Of a stretch of DNA of 64,000 nucleotides, positions 26,001-38,906 are shown one piece after another. The stretch's first letter is position 1; each line of letters opens with the position of its first letter. The notes beneath the pieces are model-generated. The model did not search any database and was not told where the DNA came from. It saw only the letters and a program-made list of their open reading frames with translations. The stretch lies in the NCBI GenBank assembly GCA_013433145.1, contig CM024170.1, forward strand, positions 12,685,866 through 12,749,865, in the 5' to 3' direction. A program made the translations under genes and the position numbers. This DNA is from Ascaris suum (lineage: Eukaryota; Nematoda; Chromadorea; Rhabditida; Ascarididae).

Positions 26001-27089
26001 ATTTCCCCCAGTATGTAGCCTCATTGACCGTGGTACTTTCACAGACGTTTCTGCGCTTTTCGGCGTCCATGAAAAAGCAGTTAATGAAAAAAAAATTTCT
26101 TAAATATTCTAACGATTATTTTTCCTATTTTTTACGCCGTTGTCGCTAACTCGCGAAAAGTTTGCAGTCGACGATTCACAAATGTCTTAGTTTATGACTG
26201 AATTCAAATGTTCTAACGCATTTTCTTGAAGCCTATTTCGTTTTTATTTTATCTAGAGGTTTTGAAGTTGCCATGTGCTATAGCATACTTATAAATAGGA
26301 CATTACGCTCTGTGAAATGTTGCATATATTAAAGGAAAAACCTTCAATGAAATATTACCGTCGGCGGTTTTTATAGCTGACCTGTGAGGATTCTGTCGTT
26401 ATAGAAATATTTCTAGCTGAAGATCCGTATCAGAGTTGTTCGCCGGTATTTGATATGCAGCGTCATGGGCATGTTCCATCTTCGTCGTCTGCTGGCAGGA
26501 ACGCTTATTGCACTAAGACTGTTTCGGCACCTTTAACACCCACCCCCGAGGTTTGTTATTGTGTTGAACTTTGAGACGTAAATTTTATCGCCATAATCGA
26601 AGGCCTCTGCGGATGGAGACCGTTTGCTGCTCGCATCCCGTTGAGTGCATATATGGGTTTGAAAACATTATTAGTGTGGTAGTAGTGTACGAAGAAATCT
26701 GGGAAGAAATCATATAGATGCATTCCTGCCCTCCCTTCTCCCTTCCTCCTCGCCCCATTAGAATTCCAGATGGCTTTTCACACAAATTCCGCAATCATTA
26801 TGCTAATATCGGTCACTAACTTGCATCGACGCTAACAAACCCTGAAGTATAGCATGTCTACAGCGACTTCGAAACTAACTATACCCTGCCTTATAGATGC
26901 TTCTCCACCTTCCTCCCCTTCTCCACTCCTTACCATCATCCTATCAAATTTTTCTATGATTATGACCTCGCCTCAACGATAGAGCAGTCTAAGTGGACGA
27001 TACTTAAGTTATACAGTGGGCAGCACTGACTATAGGGTGGAACGTCCTCGTTTTACTTCCAGTACACTCTGTGGTTCTAGGATGGTGCC
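23012..27089. other. Intergenic region with a long minus-strand open frame
   Basis: No gene is supported with domain evidence. The most notable content is the 184-codon open frame at 24358-24912 and short CCGGCAAA-type repeats inside it, described separately. Confidence 0.5.
24358..24912 (-). other. Unexplained 184-codon open reading frame
   Basis: The longest stop-free ATG-initiated frame in the window, unusually long for DNA this AT-rich. The protein starts MSLYRRSEVQDRET and contains a Gly/Ser/Arg segment (GKKSGGSNRFGY), but I recognise no domain. A second minus frame is also open over part of it, and the DNA contains several TTTGCCGG / CCGGCAAA words, suggesting a repeat-derived open stretch rather than a host gene. 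No splice structure was found. Confidence 0.25.
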
Positions 27090-30000
27090 ATGCGATTTCA
27101 AGGTGGACTGAATGAGATGGCTTCATCAACGACCTATAGAAACGCTTCAAAGTGTGTTAATCACACACTAGCTACTAGCTTACCATCGTTGATGGATTCA
27201 GAAAGTGCAATGCAAGAGGTCAACCAACGAGATGGATGCACAATACCAACGACCTCAGCAATATCAATTGCTCGTCCTCATCAGCAAATCTTTTTTACTG
27301 GTAAGCATTTTTCGCTATTTTCGAGAACTTTATATCCTAAAAAACTTGCTATAAGCTTATTCCGCTAGGCGAAATATGGCCTTAGTCATTCTGTCTTAGT
27401 ACAGTGTGTTTTCCTTTTTTTTCGGGGTGGGGAGGGGGGAAGGGGGAGGATGTTTTTAGGCAAGATTTTTATTAAAAACATCATGGGCATGACAGTAGTC
27501 AAATATCAATGCATCCATGAGAGAATAGCGGGTGAACAGTATTTCATAGGGTCTCGTTTCGTTACCCTTGGTGAATAAGTTGTTTTTTTTTTCTAATCGA
27601 GGTCAGGAATTACACCAGAGTTGTAAACATTGAGCCTGTGAATAAAAATTAATAGACTTGAAACAGAGACGATGTTTTTCATGCCACAATCGACCCTTTG
27701 AAAAATTTCGCGGCAAAAGCGCTCTTTATTTTTATTTATTTTGACCAACACAGCATTCATTACGATTAATGTCTCTTCATATCGTTTCCACATGTTCTGA
27801 CCCAATGCCTCTCTGATCCACTTCGCTCCTGTGGTCTTGAGGTCGGCCTCTTCTTCTTACAGGTCGGTCGGATGAAGGTAAAAGCGTTGTAAATGCGAAC
27901 TTATGAGACGAATGTGGATACAAGAGAAATAGTTGAAGGGAGTTCTCAACGATTGCTGCCCACTAAGACACATTTTATTTAAAACACAAAAGGATAGGTT
28001 CGAGTAAAGTTTTCCAAATATTAGTGAAAACGATATGCGATGTCTTGAGATATCAGAGAAAACGACGATTTCGTCGCTTATTTTTAAAGCAAATTTCATC
28101 AAACTCCACCATGGAAAATGGGCCGAAACGCAGAGATGATGTGATTTTCTTTGATACTCTAGAAAGTTGACATCACGCGTGACAGGTTATATGGAACTTG
28201 AGGTTGCATAGTAGGTAGCACAACGATGGAAGGATTTGAAAGGCTATTGGGATATGCTGGAGTCGGAAGTGCGGACGTATGAAAATTTCATTTTATAATT
28301 GAATTTTACTGCCTTCGCAACATTTTTTTAAAGGATATGGCACGGGAGCAAATATTGTTCGTTGCAATTATGGCGATGAAGAAACTACAGATGAAGGCAC
28401 CGAGGAATGTTCTACCTCACCTGGTATGTCTGAAAACTTTCCTGCATGTATCCTCCAACGCTTCTTCTTGGTCACTATTTCTTTAGCTTGATTTTTTGAA
28501 GAATTCGGCTATCTTATTTTCTTCTTTTTGCACTTTGCAGTGCATGGCAGCCTATCTATGGCACCTAAGTAACATATGCGGTTAATCTGCATAAATTGAT
28601 TTCCTCTAATAGGTTTTTTTTACAGTAAGAGGAGTAGATAATGCATTTGTTTGATGTCATGATCATTGAACTTGTTTTGCTGAAATAAGGCGGCATCAAC
28701 AATAAACATTTTTTGAAATGCGATATGAAAGGGTGTTGGATATCAGCGGCTAATAGTGATGGTGATGAGGTGAACAATCTAGGTCACTGTCATTGAAACC
28801 TATTTTATGCCCATAGAAGCAGCTGGAAATGTCCTTGTGCGAAATACAAGAGGAAAAGAGGAGGGGGAAGGCAATAAATGCCCTTTCTTTGCTCAAATTT
28901 CTCATCTGTTTGATTTTCTCCAACAGGTAGATAACAGTAAGCGATCGTAGCTTTCATGCTCTTTCACGGTTCTATCAAAGCTTTAGTTTTTCAGTTGCCA
29001 AAATTTACTTTGACCACATAAATCGTTTTTAGAAACCCACCGTCCATGCGTTGAGGATTTAAGTGAGATTTTAAGGATAGCTTGATGGATGTACTTTTAT
29101 TAGTACATTTTCACTCTTTAAGCTATTTCGCACGCAGTAATTTGCAGTAGTTCATTTGCATAATCTGCCCGAAGCAAAATAGTGAAAGTTTCTTTTTTGA
29201 GGGTTTTCCCATTTTTCCGTTTTGTTGTCTTGCGTTTGTTGAGGACATTATGAACGTTCGATCAGCCTTCTGGAATATATGTCTGTCGGAGTGAAAATTG
29301 AGGGATCTATTGTGCTAGTGAATATGTTGCATTATTCAAAAGATTTAATTTACCTCTTCAATGTCGACCAACTTGCTACTATTACGGTGGTTATTAATTA
29401 TATTTAACACATATTCAGCTTCGAGTGAAGGATCGACAGCGATGGAGAGTGAAGCATTCAGTGAATTGATGCGATGTTGCATTGCTGAGAAAGTCGGCAA
29501 AGGAGTATATGAATGCTGTCCCAGGAAAGCATCAGGCATTTGGCTAAGCGAAACGTTACGAGAAACCAGTGCTCTCAAGCGATTTCCTTTTGTCTACAAT
29601 ACGGCTGTAAGTTTAACTTAAAATTCATAACCGATAATAGTGGTGGAGACAAGAAATACCGCAACCTTCGAAGTGAATAATCCTCTATAGTGCATTCACT
29701 TGGTTAGGGGCTTTTTGCGAAATTGATTTCGTACTTGGCGCCATATATGTATTTATTTATTTTCCAGGTTTTATTCGACTCGAAAATTGCTCCAGCTAAA
29801 GTTGTTAAAGTTTGATGAGTATGATTCACGCTATGTGGGACTCGCTTTGCAATAGTTCGAATTAATCAGCCATAAAAGCAGCACTTAATACAGATTTAAA
29901 GGTGGAAAAATAATTACAAACATTTGACACCAATCGATGCTTAATTTCGTACCAACCATATTGCCGAAAAAAGGGTCTTTTTTTGGAAGAATGCAGACAG

Positions 30001-33000
30001 CAAACGCGTTGATCTGCTAGTGCATATTTGTGTTGATTACTTGCGAAAGCGATCAGCCAAGTGCACGACTTGATAGAGTGCAGGTCATGCCACATATTGC
30101 AGCATTATTCTTTAATCTCTTTCGTTTTAAAGGTTGGATTTATGGGGAAAATGACAAGCTTTTCCAGGCCACTTATTTTTTTTACGTTCTTGGATGTGAT
30201 TCATGCGGTATTGACAGAGTGCTTTTAGGAGATTGCATCTGTCGCTTATTATCGTTATCGTTCAGATAGAAAAATGGATTATACCTTGTGGGGTTGAGTT
30301 TCTAGAAAAGATTCGATATTTTCTGTGGTTTGAATGATGTAGGGCGTAAATCCCGTCCGTGTAAAATACGTTCAAGTTTTTAAGCCTCTTTAAAGTTTTC
30401 AATCTTCTCGAGCAGTCTTCTTGAGGTTCAATCTTCGATAAGAGATGCTTGAAGTCCGATGAGTTTGCCGGCTATTGAATGTTTAGGTGAATTTCATTTG
30501 AAGATTATAGATTAATGTTGAGGAGTATTTTCAGAAGCGTCATTACTACATTTGCTTATATCATCGAAGGGTTATCCGAAATGAACCAGCACTCGCAAAA
30601 GGAGAATCGCTAAGGAATCGTGAACTGAGTAAATACGAACGAGATACGGAAGCGAATGAGGAAGAACTGAAAGAAATCGCCGACGATCCTCTCCTTAATG
30701 TGCGCGTTTTCATTTTCCTTTAATATTTGTTTGGTAAACATATTGTGCAAGATATAGGTCTTGGGTGGCGGTTAAGGTGATTGTTATGTTTTGATTTGAA
30801 TGAGGGTAACAGTTGTGATGTCCAACTACATAAATGATGACCCCTTTGGGCAACTTTGATAAAAGTAAATCTTGAATATTTATGGAAATTTTTCTTTTTA
30901 AGACAGAGAAGTCTCCCCACTTCCCCCCTCTCCACTTCCTCCTCTGCAGTCTTCGATCCGTACACAGATATATGTGCGAATGCACACCTAAACAACCAGC
31001 CAATGAGATTTGCTCATTTATTTAAGCAGCAGTCTACTTCGGCTTTAATATGAGCGTAATTGTAAACTCGATTATATTTTATTTTGAATGATATTGCTCA
31101 GAAAATAACAAATTGTAGCGTATTTCAGATGTCATCGAGGCGACGACAAATGAGTTTGACATCACATAGTGAAGAACCCTCGAGGAAGCATCGTAAGGTA
31201 AAAGCCTAGTGATAGCAGTATCTTGCTGGAAGTTTTTATGCCTTATTTATGCACATTTAAGGAGTGGCCAACCAAAAAAAGAAAGTTTCGGGCTTTCAAG
31301 TTTTAATTTATCACCTCTACGATCAAATTTCTTAGGGACATATTACCCCTTCCGGTTAGGCCATTGATTTTTGAGTGCAGCATTCCTCTAAACACCAAAA
31401 AATCGGAAAAAAAGCTGATTTTTAATCCATTTTATATTAAATGAATAAGCGGTCATAATATTATATCGCTTATGTATCAAGGGTTTTCAGTAAATTGTTT
31501 GATAGTCAGATATTTCTATTGAGGAGCGCTTTTTTGAACTCTTCAAACTAGGAAGATGTACTGCTATGCTAGTCACTCGTATCGAATTTATAAGTTAGTT
31601 CTATTTCTGTTTGATTCTCGATTTATATTTTACTGCAGCTTTTCGGATGGAGATGGAAGAGATTAAGTAAGCAAATATGTTCCTCTCAAAACTTGCTGTC
31701 GAGCTATCGGAACATGAAAGAGAGAGAGAGAAAGTTATGGTAGCTAGGTTATTTTAGTTTATTGAATTTTGCATGCTTAGCATTGTTTGTAGAGGAACGG
31801 GAAACGCGATGAAATTATGCATGTTGGATCAGAAGATGGATCTGATAGCGATATGAGCGCAGAATATACAGAACTAAGACCCCGACGATCTGCGAGGTTA
31901 GCGTTCGCTCCTGATTTCCATATGTTCATTTATGCATAAGTTTCGGTTGGATTTTTTGTAAAAACTTGCGAAAAAGTCGCACGTGTAGGTGTCATATATC
32001 TCCAAGAGGAGACCAGTGGGTCACCTAGTCCGGTGATGTGAACGTCCATTTGCGTTCCTGTTTTAATGCAAACTTGAAAAATTTTTAAGCCGAGAACCGT
32101 ATCTCGAAGAGCAAAAACAGTCACACAGGTAATTTTAATTTTGCTTGCATTGGTGTAGTTCGGGGGGCCTTCGCATGCCAGTGTTCCGATAAGTCTCGTT
32201 GTGTTTGGAGCACACTCATTTGTATGGGTTGCATGATTTTTAGCGTGTAAAAACTTGATAAGCCCCTTATATGTATATGTGCATATATACGTATGTCTAT
32301 TTGTTCTTCCGCTCATTCGATTGGTTTAACTCTTGAGTTGCAAGCAGCTGTCGTCTTGAAGTATGGTTGATAGTTTTGTTTATTTGTTTATTTACTTATC
32401 TATTGTGACGTTCCGAAATGGGAAAACATACAAAAGTGTGTGAGCATGAATAGCAAGAGAGAGCAAAAGTATCGCAAAGCATAGACATTTACAAAAATGT
32501 CGCAAAGCTAGTTTCGGCGAGTAGACATTTAGTACATAAGAGGAGCAATAGAGTCCACGTGGAAACGGCTTAGCCGCAGTTTAAAGCTGAAAGAGCGGTT
32601 GCATTAACAGTATTAGTGGGAAGCAGATTCTAGATTCTTACAACTAGATTTTACGAAAAAAAAGGAAATACGGATGAAGCGTTTCTGAACATTCTCTAGC
32701 GACCTGATATCAGGAGCCAAATAAGGAGACCATACAAGAGTGCAATATTCCAAAAAGGGGTCGACAGTAGACAGTGAAGATATTTCGATAATGCTCAATA
32801 CATTTGCATTGGAAAGCACGGACAGTACAGTCTGCAGTCTTCGACGAATTCTCAGCAACAGTGGGACGCTGCGCAATCTCCAGTGAAGTTTAGAGTCGGT
32901 TATAACACCAAAGTCATGAACATCATCTGTAGCGGAAGGAACTTTATTACTAAGCTTATGAAAAGGCTTCAAGGCTGAGCCTGCACTTGCATCTGCGAAA

Positions 33001-35492
33001 TCGAAATGCATATAGGAAAAAATGGCAGCACATCGTTATGTGTCATATAAAACACTTGAGAATGGATCTGCAAGCAGGTTGTGCATAGCAAGTTATCGAT
33101 GACGGCGAAGTTACCACGACTGTTTTTGAGACGTATACCATATAGCGCGCCTTCAGATTTGCTGTTACTGTACTTGTGGAATGCTTAAGCGTTTCTGCTA
33201 AATACCACACGTCTCTCATGGTTTCTAGTAAGTTTTTGTGTGCTGAATTCGATAGAGCTGAGAATGCCTCTGATTCAGCCGGCTCAAACCATAGGGACTT
33301 TTTTTGCCGCGAAGCGCTGAAGGTATGACGGAAGTCACCTGGACTAGGTGATTGGTTTCTCTGCTGCACAAAACTTCGTTAACTAATCCATAAAGCCTAA
33401 AAAACACCAATGCATTCCGTCGTTCCCGGATGAGTTTGCAAGAGAGAGGGATGTTGACGCCAATTACATCTTTTGTCTTTTCCCATGTCGAGATCTCAGA
33501 CAGTTGAATTGCAACGATCATCGTCGTGTGTGAATATATCATCTCCATTACTCTAATATAGCTTTACTTTCAATGTTTTCTGGAAGTGAATGTAAAGCTT
33601 TGTATTTTTCTTTAATTAGTGTTTAATTGCAACAGTTTGTTTAATTATTTGTAGGCATCAAAGTAATGGCTCCACAACGCCGTCGTCATCACTAGCCAAC
33701 GGCAGGACCACATCACTACGAAAGGAAGAGGAGAAATCGAAGAACGAGAAATCAGTTGAACTTGACGAATCGGGAGACGAAGATCTCTCTGCGGATAATA
33801 AACCCTCTTCCATCGAGGTATGCTTGCTGTTCTTTTTATTTATATGCAGGTATATTATGTCAGGTGGGAGGTTTTGCGGCTTCGAAGTGTTGGAATTTAG
33901 ATACCTCAACATCTCTCAAATCACCACATTTTTGTTGATATGAAGCAAATAATTACATCAGCAAATAAGTTTAGGTCATGAGAATCATGGAGCTGTTGGA
34001 AGACATTTTAGACATCAGTGTTTTCCGCGAAGGATTGCTCTCTGAGGAATTTATCCGGAGAGTTGAAATGTTTGGGAAGGGTTTGGAGAATGTTGCGGAT
34101 GAAGAGGATGGTTATGGAAAGGAATGAGACTGTTCATATTGATCAGAACAGACTGCAGCTTGTGCACGTTCTGCAAGTGTAGGACTTTAGGACTTTGCTG
34201 TGATTGGTTGACTCGTTCTGAAGCTATAAGTGAACTTTGCTGACGGCAAGCCACCGAAGGACGTTATTGAAATGGCGGACGGATTTGTGAGGTTTCCTGC
34301 CGTCCATTCTCTTTTAGCTGTTTGGTTTTCTTCCTGTTGCCGTATAGGACCGACTTTTTGTGACATTCAGTCCGATGCTAGAAGGAATTCTCAAGCCACC
34401 GCAGTCACGGCGGTAGTAGTCAGCCATTACCAGTAGCTGTTGTGCGCATCCGATTCTGCGCCGTAGCATGGACTGCCCCAAGCGGTTATGCTAAATCGTC
34501 AGAGGTGGTTTTCGGATCTATTTAAATCATTTCCTCCAGCCAGGTCGTTATCCAGTGTGGATCGATCGCGGTAAAAAGCATCTTCACGGCTTATGTCATA
34601 AGACAGGAGTTTTGCAAACCAATCTTGCACTGTTGTTTCTTTCGAAGCACCATTCAGCAGTAACTACGTGCAGACTTTGAGTTGTGTTTCTGGCTCGGCC
34701 ACTGAGTGCGGTACCTCATACAATGCGGTGCCTGAAAGACACTTCCATGTTCGCGAAAAAAGACCTAGAGTTGAAAATCAACAATCCTTTAGAAAGAACG
34801 GCTTTTAGACAAAAAGTGCGAGTTAACAAACAACAAGACTTTAAAAATAGCCAGCAGTTTATTTTGTTTATGGTCCCGTATATTCCCATAAATTCCACAA
34901 AACAAAAACGCCGAACAAAAAAAAAGTCGTGCAAAATGCGAAAACTTCATAATGATCTAGAGTGTGTTTTAGCAGAAAAATTATGAACACCACTTCATTC
35001 ATCAGATTCCAACAGCGAATAGTGCTCTTGCTAGGTCAGCTAAACGGACGTAGTATGATGAAATCATTTCATAAACCTATTCAAAGGTCTTAATTGGTAT
35101 CAAGGTAGATGGTTTATGTACGGCAACAGGAGGACTAAAAATTTCGTAATACCCGCTGTGCTAAATTGTGGTTTGTTTGGAGAAAATTAACTTGTGAGCA
35201 AGAGAATTGCAAAAGGTTGTTCTATTGCCGTGATTCGACTTGAAAGAAATGTAGACAGAGTGGCTTTACGTTCACGATAGCCGCTTCTCAGCAAATCGTT
35301 TAAACGACCAACTTCATGTAGTACCTGAGATATCATCGGGCTTAGAGGGGAAGGGAAAGCTCATTGGCAGCTTTGAATAATGATTTTGAATTTGTTCAGG
35401 TGCCTTTTAGTGCGCTGTCGGCTGCATCGCTGCGACGTTACAAAAAATATTTCAAATTGAGTCACAGGTCAGGAGCGAGTACCAAACAACAG
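27090..35492 (+). CDS. SAP30: SAP30-like subunit of the SIN3-HDAC corepressor complex; C-terminus unresolved
   Basis: SAP30 bridges SIN3 to DNA and stabilises the HDAC1/2 compl. Exons: 27090-27300, 28334-28423, 29419-29606, 30535-30699, 31129-31197, 31793-31896, 33655-33817, 35400-35492; all phases agree (1, 1, 0, 0, 0, 2, 0, 0), giving 361 codons. The N-terminal 100 residues are Ser/Thr-rich. The zinc-finger region has CC at 120-121, CC at 133-134 and C170-LYH173 (KRHYYICLYHRRVIRN, against HLYICDYHKNLIQ in human SAP30). An acidic/basic linker follows, including RPRRSARH. Residues 331-361 contain SAASLRRYKKYFKL, the conserved start of the Sin3-interaction domain (VNTLRRYKRHFKL). A first ATG at 27082 opens a 10-codon frame; the start could be 27090 or the next in-frame ATG at 27117. 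The exon coding the end of the Sin3-binding helices is not securely placed. Confidence 0.85.
32560..33550 (-). mobile_element. Decayed non-LTR retrotransposon (LINE) reverse-transcriptase relic
   Basis: Within a SAP30 intron, opposite strand. At 32613-33011 the minus frame contains DFGVITDSKLHW and FLEYCTLVWSPYLAPDI followed by ENVQKRFIRI, the characteristic C-terminal RT pattern of CR1/RTE-like LINEs (LGV..D..L, P.LEY.S.VWSP....DI..LE.VQRRF.R). Upstream on the same strand (33225-33548) a frame with VQVTSVIPSALRG looks like a decayed VTSGVPQGS motif. No intact ORF, endonuclease or 3' tail remains. Confidence 0.72.
34010..34670 (-). mobile_element. Mariner-family transposase relic
   Basis: At about 34540-34650 the minus strand reads TTVQDWFAKLLSYDISREDA, resembling the mariner helix-turn-helix region (TVRRWFAKFRSGDFSLEDEPRSGRP) and followed by LDND. 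Further along the same strand, around 34030-34110, HPLHPQHSPNPSQTFQL resembles the LPHPPYSPDLSPTDFHLF catalytic-core motif, with frameshifts and stops. Terminal inverted repeats were not identified. It sits in an intron of the SAP30 gene. Confidence 0.5.
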
Positions 35493-37839
35493 GTTATTCT
35501 TTGTTCCTTCTTCGGTTCATTTCTCTTACTTTATTTCTTAACTTTATAGCGTATAGGTGCACCATCTTTTGAAAATAAGTATTACTGTGGAAATAGTCAA
35601 CTCTAATGAGTCATCCACGCATATTCTGTATGATAGGCTAAAAGATATATCCCCGCCGTTTTTATGTTTTTTTGCCGACGATTGTTTGATTTTTTTGTGA
35701 TGTTTTTTATCGAGATGAATCGTAGATGTTTTTCAATTTTTGATTTCGATTTAAATTCATATCTTAGTTCACTTCAATTTCTGCCCTTCGCAGAGAATGT
35801 TCCGAATTTTTGCTGTTCTTTTTTTTTTGTGGAGGAAGAATCAACTGAGACGGCTATTTTAGTTGCTTGATGGAGTGGCCGAACATTTTGGAACACTTCA
35901 AGTGCCTGCCGCGGAAACGGCTGCATGCCTTATCTATACGGTTCGGATGAATAGAAACAAATTGGACTATCCGAGCGGCAATACGACCAACGAAACGAAC
36001 TCAACGCCAGGCTCAGGCTCAATTGAACCTTGACCTTTTACTTTGTCGTCTTGCGCCTAGGAGCTGATTTTGAACGTGTCTGAAAGCCCGCATCTTTATC
36101 TGCATTTTTTTTGCAACTTAGTTCCACTAAATTTCTAGTCATATATAGAGACACCTTTCATGAGCATTTCTATTTATCCTTGAAGATGGGTTTATCTTCG
36201 CGCTCTTTATACAACTCAGTAACGTATTCTTGCTTATTGGGCTATGGATGATTAAGCGCCATTTGATCGAAGCGCCGACCTTCATCTTCGTTGAAGAATT
36301 TTACAAACGATTCGTTCATTTTATGCTGCATAAATTATTTGTGCATTCAATGTTGAAATTTTTAAGCCACTTCCAAATTTTAAGTTAGTAAATGTTGTGA
36401 GTATTTATAATTAGTCGATAATTTCACGCACACACATTTGTATCGATGCCGATCGGCTAACGTAGATTTGTAGTATTCGAAGTTACATGGCTCACAAGGA
36501 GTTTTTCCATCGTTGCATTTGCATAGAACGCATTATGTAGGCTTTATTGTATATTTTTGCAACGCCTTTGCTTGATTGTGGTGCTGTTATCTCATTTTAT
36601 TTTTATTTATTATGCCTGCTAGGCGGGATTCTATAAATGAGTTTAGAAATTCATGATGCATTGTTTCGTGGGCTAAAGCTAGAGGGCAACTGTCGATGCT
36701 GCAAGGAATCGACATCAAATGTCATAAATCGTCAGAAGCATTCTCGAAATTCTTTTTTGGACCTTATTTTAATTTGCATAAAAGAGTACTTTTCTACCGT
36801 CAGATTATCTTTCTGACGTTACTTTTTGATCATCTTCGCTATTTCAGATTTAATTCCGTTCCCCAATAGAGTCTTTCTGCTTAGAACAGCGAATTGGCAT
36901 TTTACGTGCATTAGTTAATCAACCTTCTTTCGATAGTTTTAAGCCTAAGCGGATGTCACCGGATTCCTATCCCCTTTTATATGCATAGTCGATTGAATAA
37001 TTTTTCTGTTACAACGTCGATTGTTCTGACGAAATTCTTTCTCTAAATTTTCGTTTGCACCATTCTTCGATTTTGATCTGCGGTTTTGAACCATCATATC
37101 CTCGGTCTTTTAATATTATTCCGTGTAAAGGTAAACATTTTATAGCAAAAATACCTAATAATATGCATTTGAAACATAATAATTCAAGGCGAATTCCATA
37201 GGAATATTAATATATCTAAAGAACGATGAGGTTTTCAAGCACATCCACGATGAGAGCGGAGAAGGGATATGTCCAAATTCTTTATGAGCTTGCGCATCAA
37301 CAATGTACTCTAAGCTAAGCCTTGTTTGATATTATCATTTTTGATGAAATTAGCGCTTCTCGAGTGCATTTTCTTGACGTTGTTCATACGTTACTGTCAC
37401 ATATGTGTCAAGCAGGAACCAATTAGTTTTTTTTGCTAGTTGAGTATTATTTGTGCAGTCTAGAGATGCCTTCATTGTGAATGTACTATTTCAATGGCTA
37501 GCAAATGTGTATGCTATTTGTTATGCGATATGATAGCACAGAAAATGTTAGTGGGTAAGTTTATTAAGAATCCGCGAGCAATATTCAAGTGTAACACAAA
37601 CTTGAGTATGAAATTGTAACAGACACCTGTGCATGAAGTTGTAACATAAACCTGAGCACGAAATTATCGTTTAACCCTGCCGGAGACGCAGTTATTAACG
37701 CCATAGTTTATTATACGCTTGGCGGTTTGTCTTATAGCGGTGTTGATTTTTTTTCGCGTCTTTTCAATTATCACGCTTACTGGATTATTATCTCAAAACA
37801 ATTACGTTGATGCCTGCAAATCTTAATTGTCCAATTCAG

Positions 37840-37896
37840 ATCCGGAAAAATGAAATCGACTATGAAACACCGCCGAATTTCATCGAGCGCAGCAAG
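37840..37896 (+). CDS. Candidate C-terminal exon of the SAP30-like gene
   Basis: Follows CCAATTCAG and ends before GTCTTA; phase 0 at both ends, 19 codons (IRKNEIDYETPPNFIERSK). It can be aligned with the I.VNE.DTL.YFI..VK tail of the SAP30 Sin3-binding domain. However, about 11 residues between exon 35400-35492 and this one are unaccounted for, so one more small exon would be needed in the 2.3-kb interval. Confidence 0.35.
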
Positions 37897-38526
37897 GTCT
37901 TACTTTTGATGCTTCTAGTCTCATATTCTAGTGTGATTAGTACCAGTATTGGCGTGCACCTTTTCCGTCATGTATCTACATCCGCTTCAGCATGGATCCT
38001 CCCAATTGCGTAACACTTGTTTATTTGTTGCTCTCGCATCCGAACTTAATATTCCTGCACCATTTTATTCGTCGTTTATGTTATTTCTTCTGATGAGAGC
38101 TGAGGAATTTCTCTGAAAATATTCGGACTCAGTTGGGGGTACTTCTGCGCTCTTGAGAGTGCTGCAGCATGGTATTTGGCTTGATGTTTTGGATTAGTAT
38201 CCGCATAAGGGTACTAAAAATTTATTTTCACCTTATTGCCTGGTCGCGACAAGTGGTAACACATTGTAAATATTGCTCTTCTCATTTAACACTCTTCGAA
38301 AATATTTTTTTTCTGTTTTCATTTTGTTATTTATTTGTCTATTATTGTTATTTTTTGTTTGTGATTTTGTATTTGAGTAATATGTTATTTAAATATTCGT
38401 TTATGAAAAATACTGCGGAAATGATGCCCAGTAGGGAGGTCAACAAAAGGTTAAAATGCCCTCAAATGTTCGTGAACAAACAGTAGAAATGAACAAAGCA
38501 AAACAATATCTTTTTGAAAATATGAC

Positions 38527-38727
38527 CTTTGCCGTTGTTGTTTGATGTCGGCTGAGCTGCTGCTCGTCTTCCGCTGTCTGTCGTAACCAGGCCTCAGCTG
38601 ATGTGCGGTGTTCACGGTTCACCGTCGGCTCGTCTCTTTGTCCAGGGGCGAATTTACGCCCACAGCTGAAGTCGACGATTACGTTCACTGGGCTCCCGTC
38701 TGCGACCGGCCCAAGTTGCGCGTTATT
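38527..38727 (-). CDS. GC-rich exon-like block, unidentified protein
   Basis: An acceptor CTGTCTAG at its right edge and a donor GGCAAAG|GTCATA at its left edge bound 67 open codons, phase 0-0. The product is hydrophilic, with RDEPTVNREHRTSAEAWLRQ and an acidic, Gln-rich end. GC content is clearly above the flanks. The plus strand is also partly open here, so strand choice is uncertain. It lies about 180 bases downstream, same strand, of the SL1-like sequence. I do not recognise the product. Confidence 0.35.
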
Positions 38728-38906
38728 CTAGACAGTGACGCCTTCCGCATGCCACTGACTACTTATTGCCTGTGCCAGTTACCCAATAACATATAGGACA
38801 ACGTTGGGGTGGCTAATCTATTTAATGCAGAAGTCTTTCAATACTAATATCGTGTTCTGCCGTGCACAAACTTGTTTGCACTTTAGCTCTACTTTGTGAA
38901 CCACGC

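Noticed and set aside
30710..31003. Overlapping minus-strand frames next to SAP30 exon 4
   Set aside because: Two overlapping frames without motifs; the plus strand holds the real exons on both sides.
31129..33817. ATAD2-type AAA protein, suggested by the acidic/basic exons
   Set aside because: No Walker A or B region follows before the next gene, and the flanking exons carry SAP30 signatures.
38569..38796. Plus-strand open frame over the GC-rich block
   Set aside because: The minus strand has better splice boundaries and a more protein-like composition; the plus reading is probably a shadow, though this is not certain.
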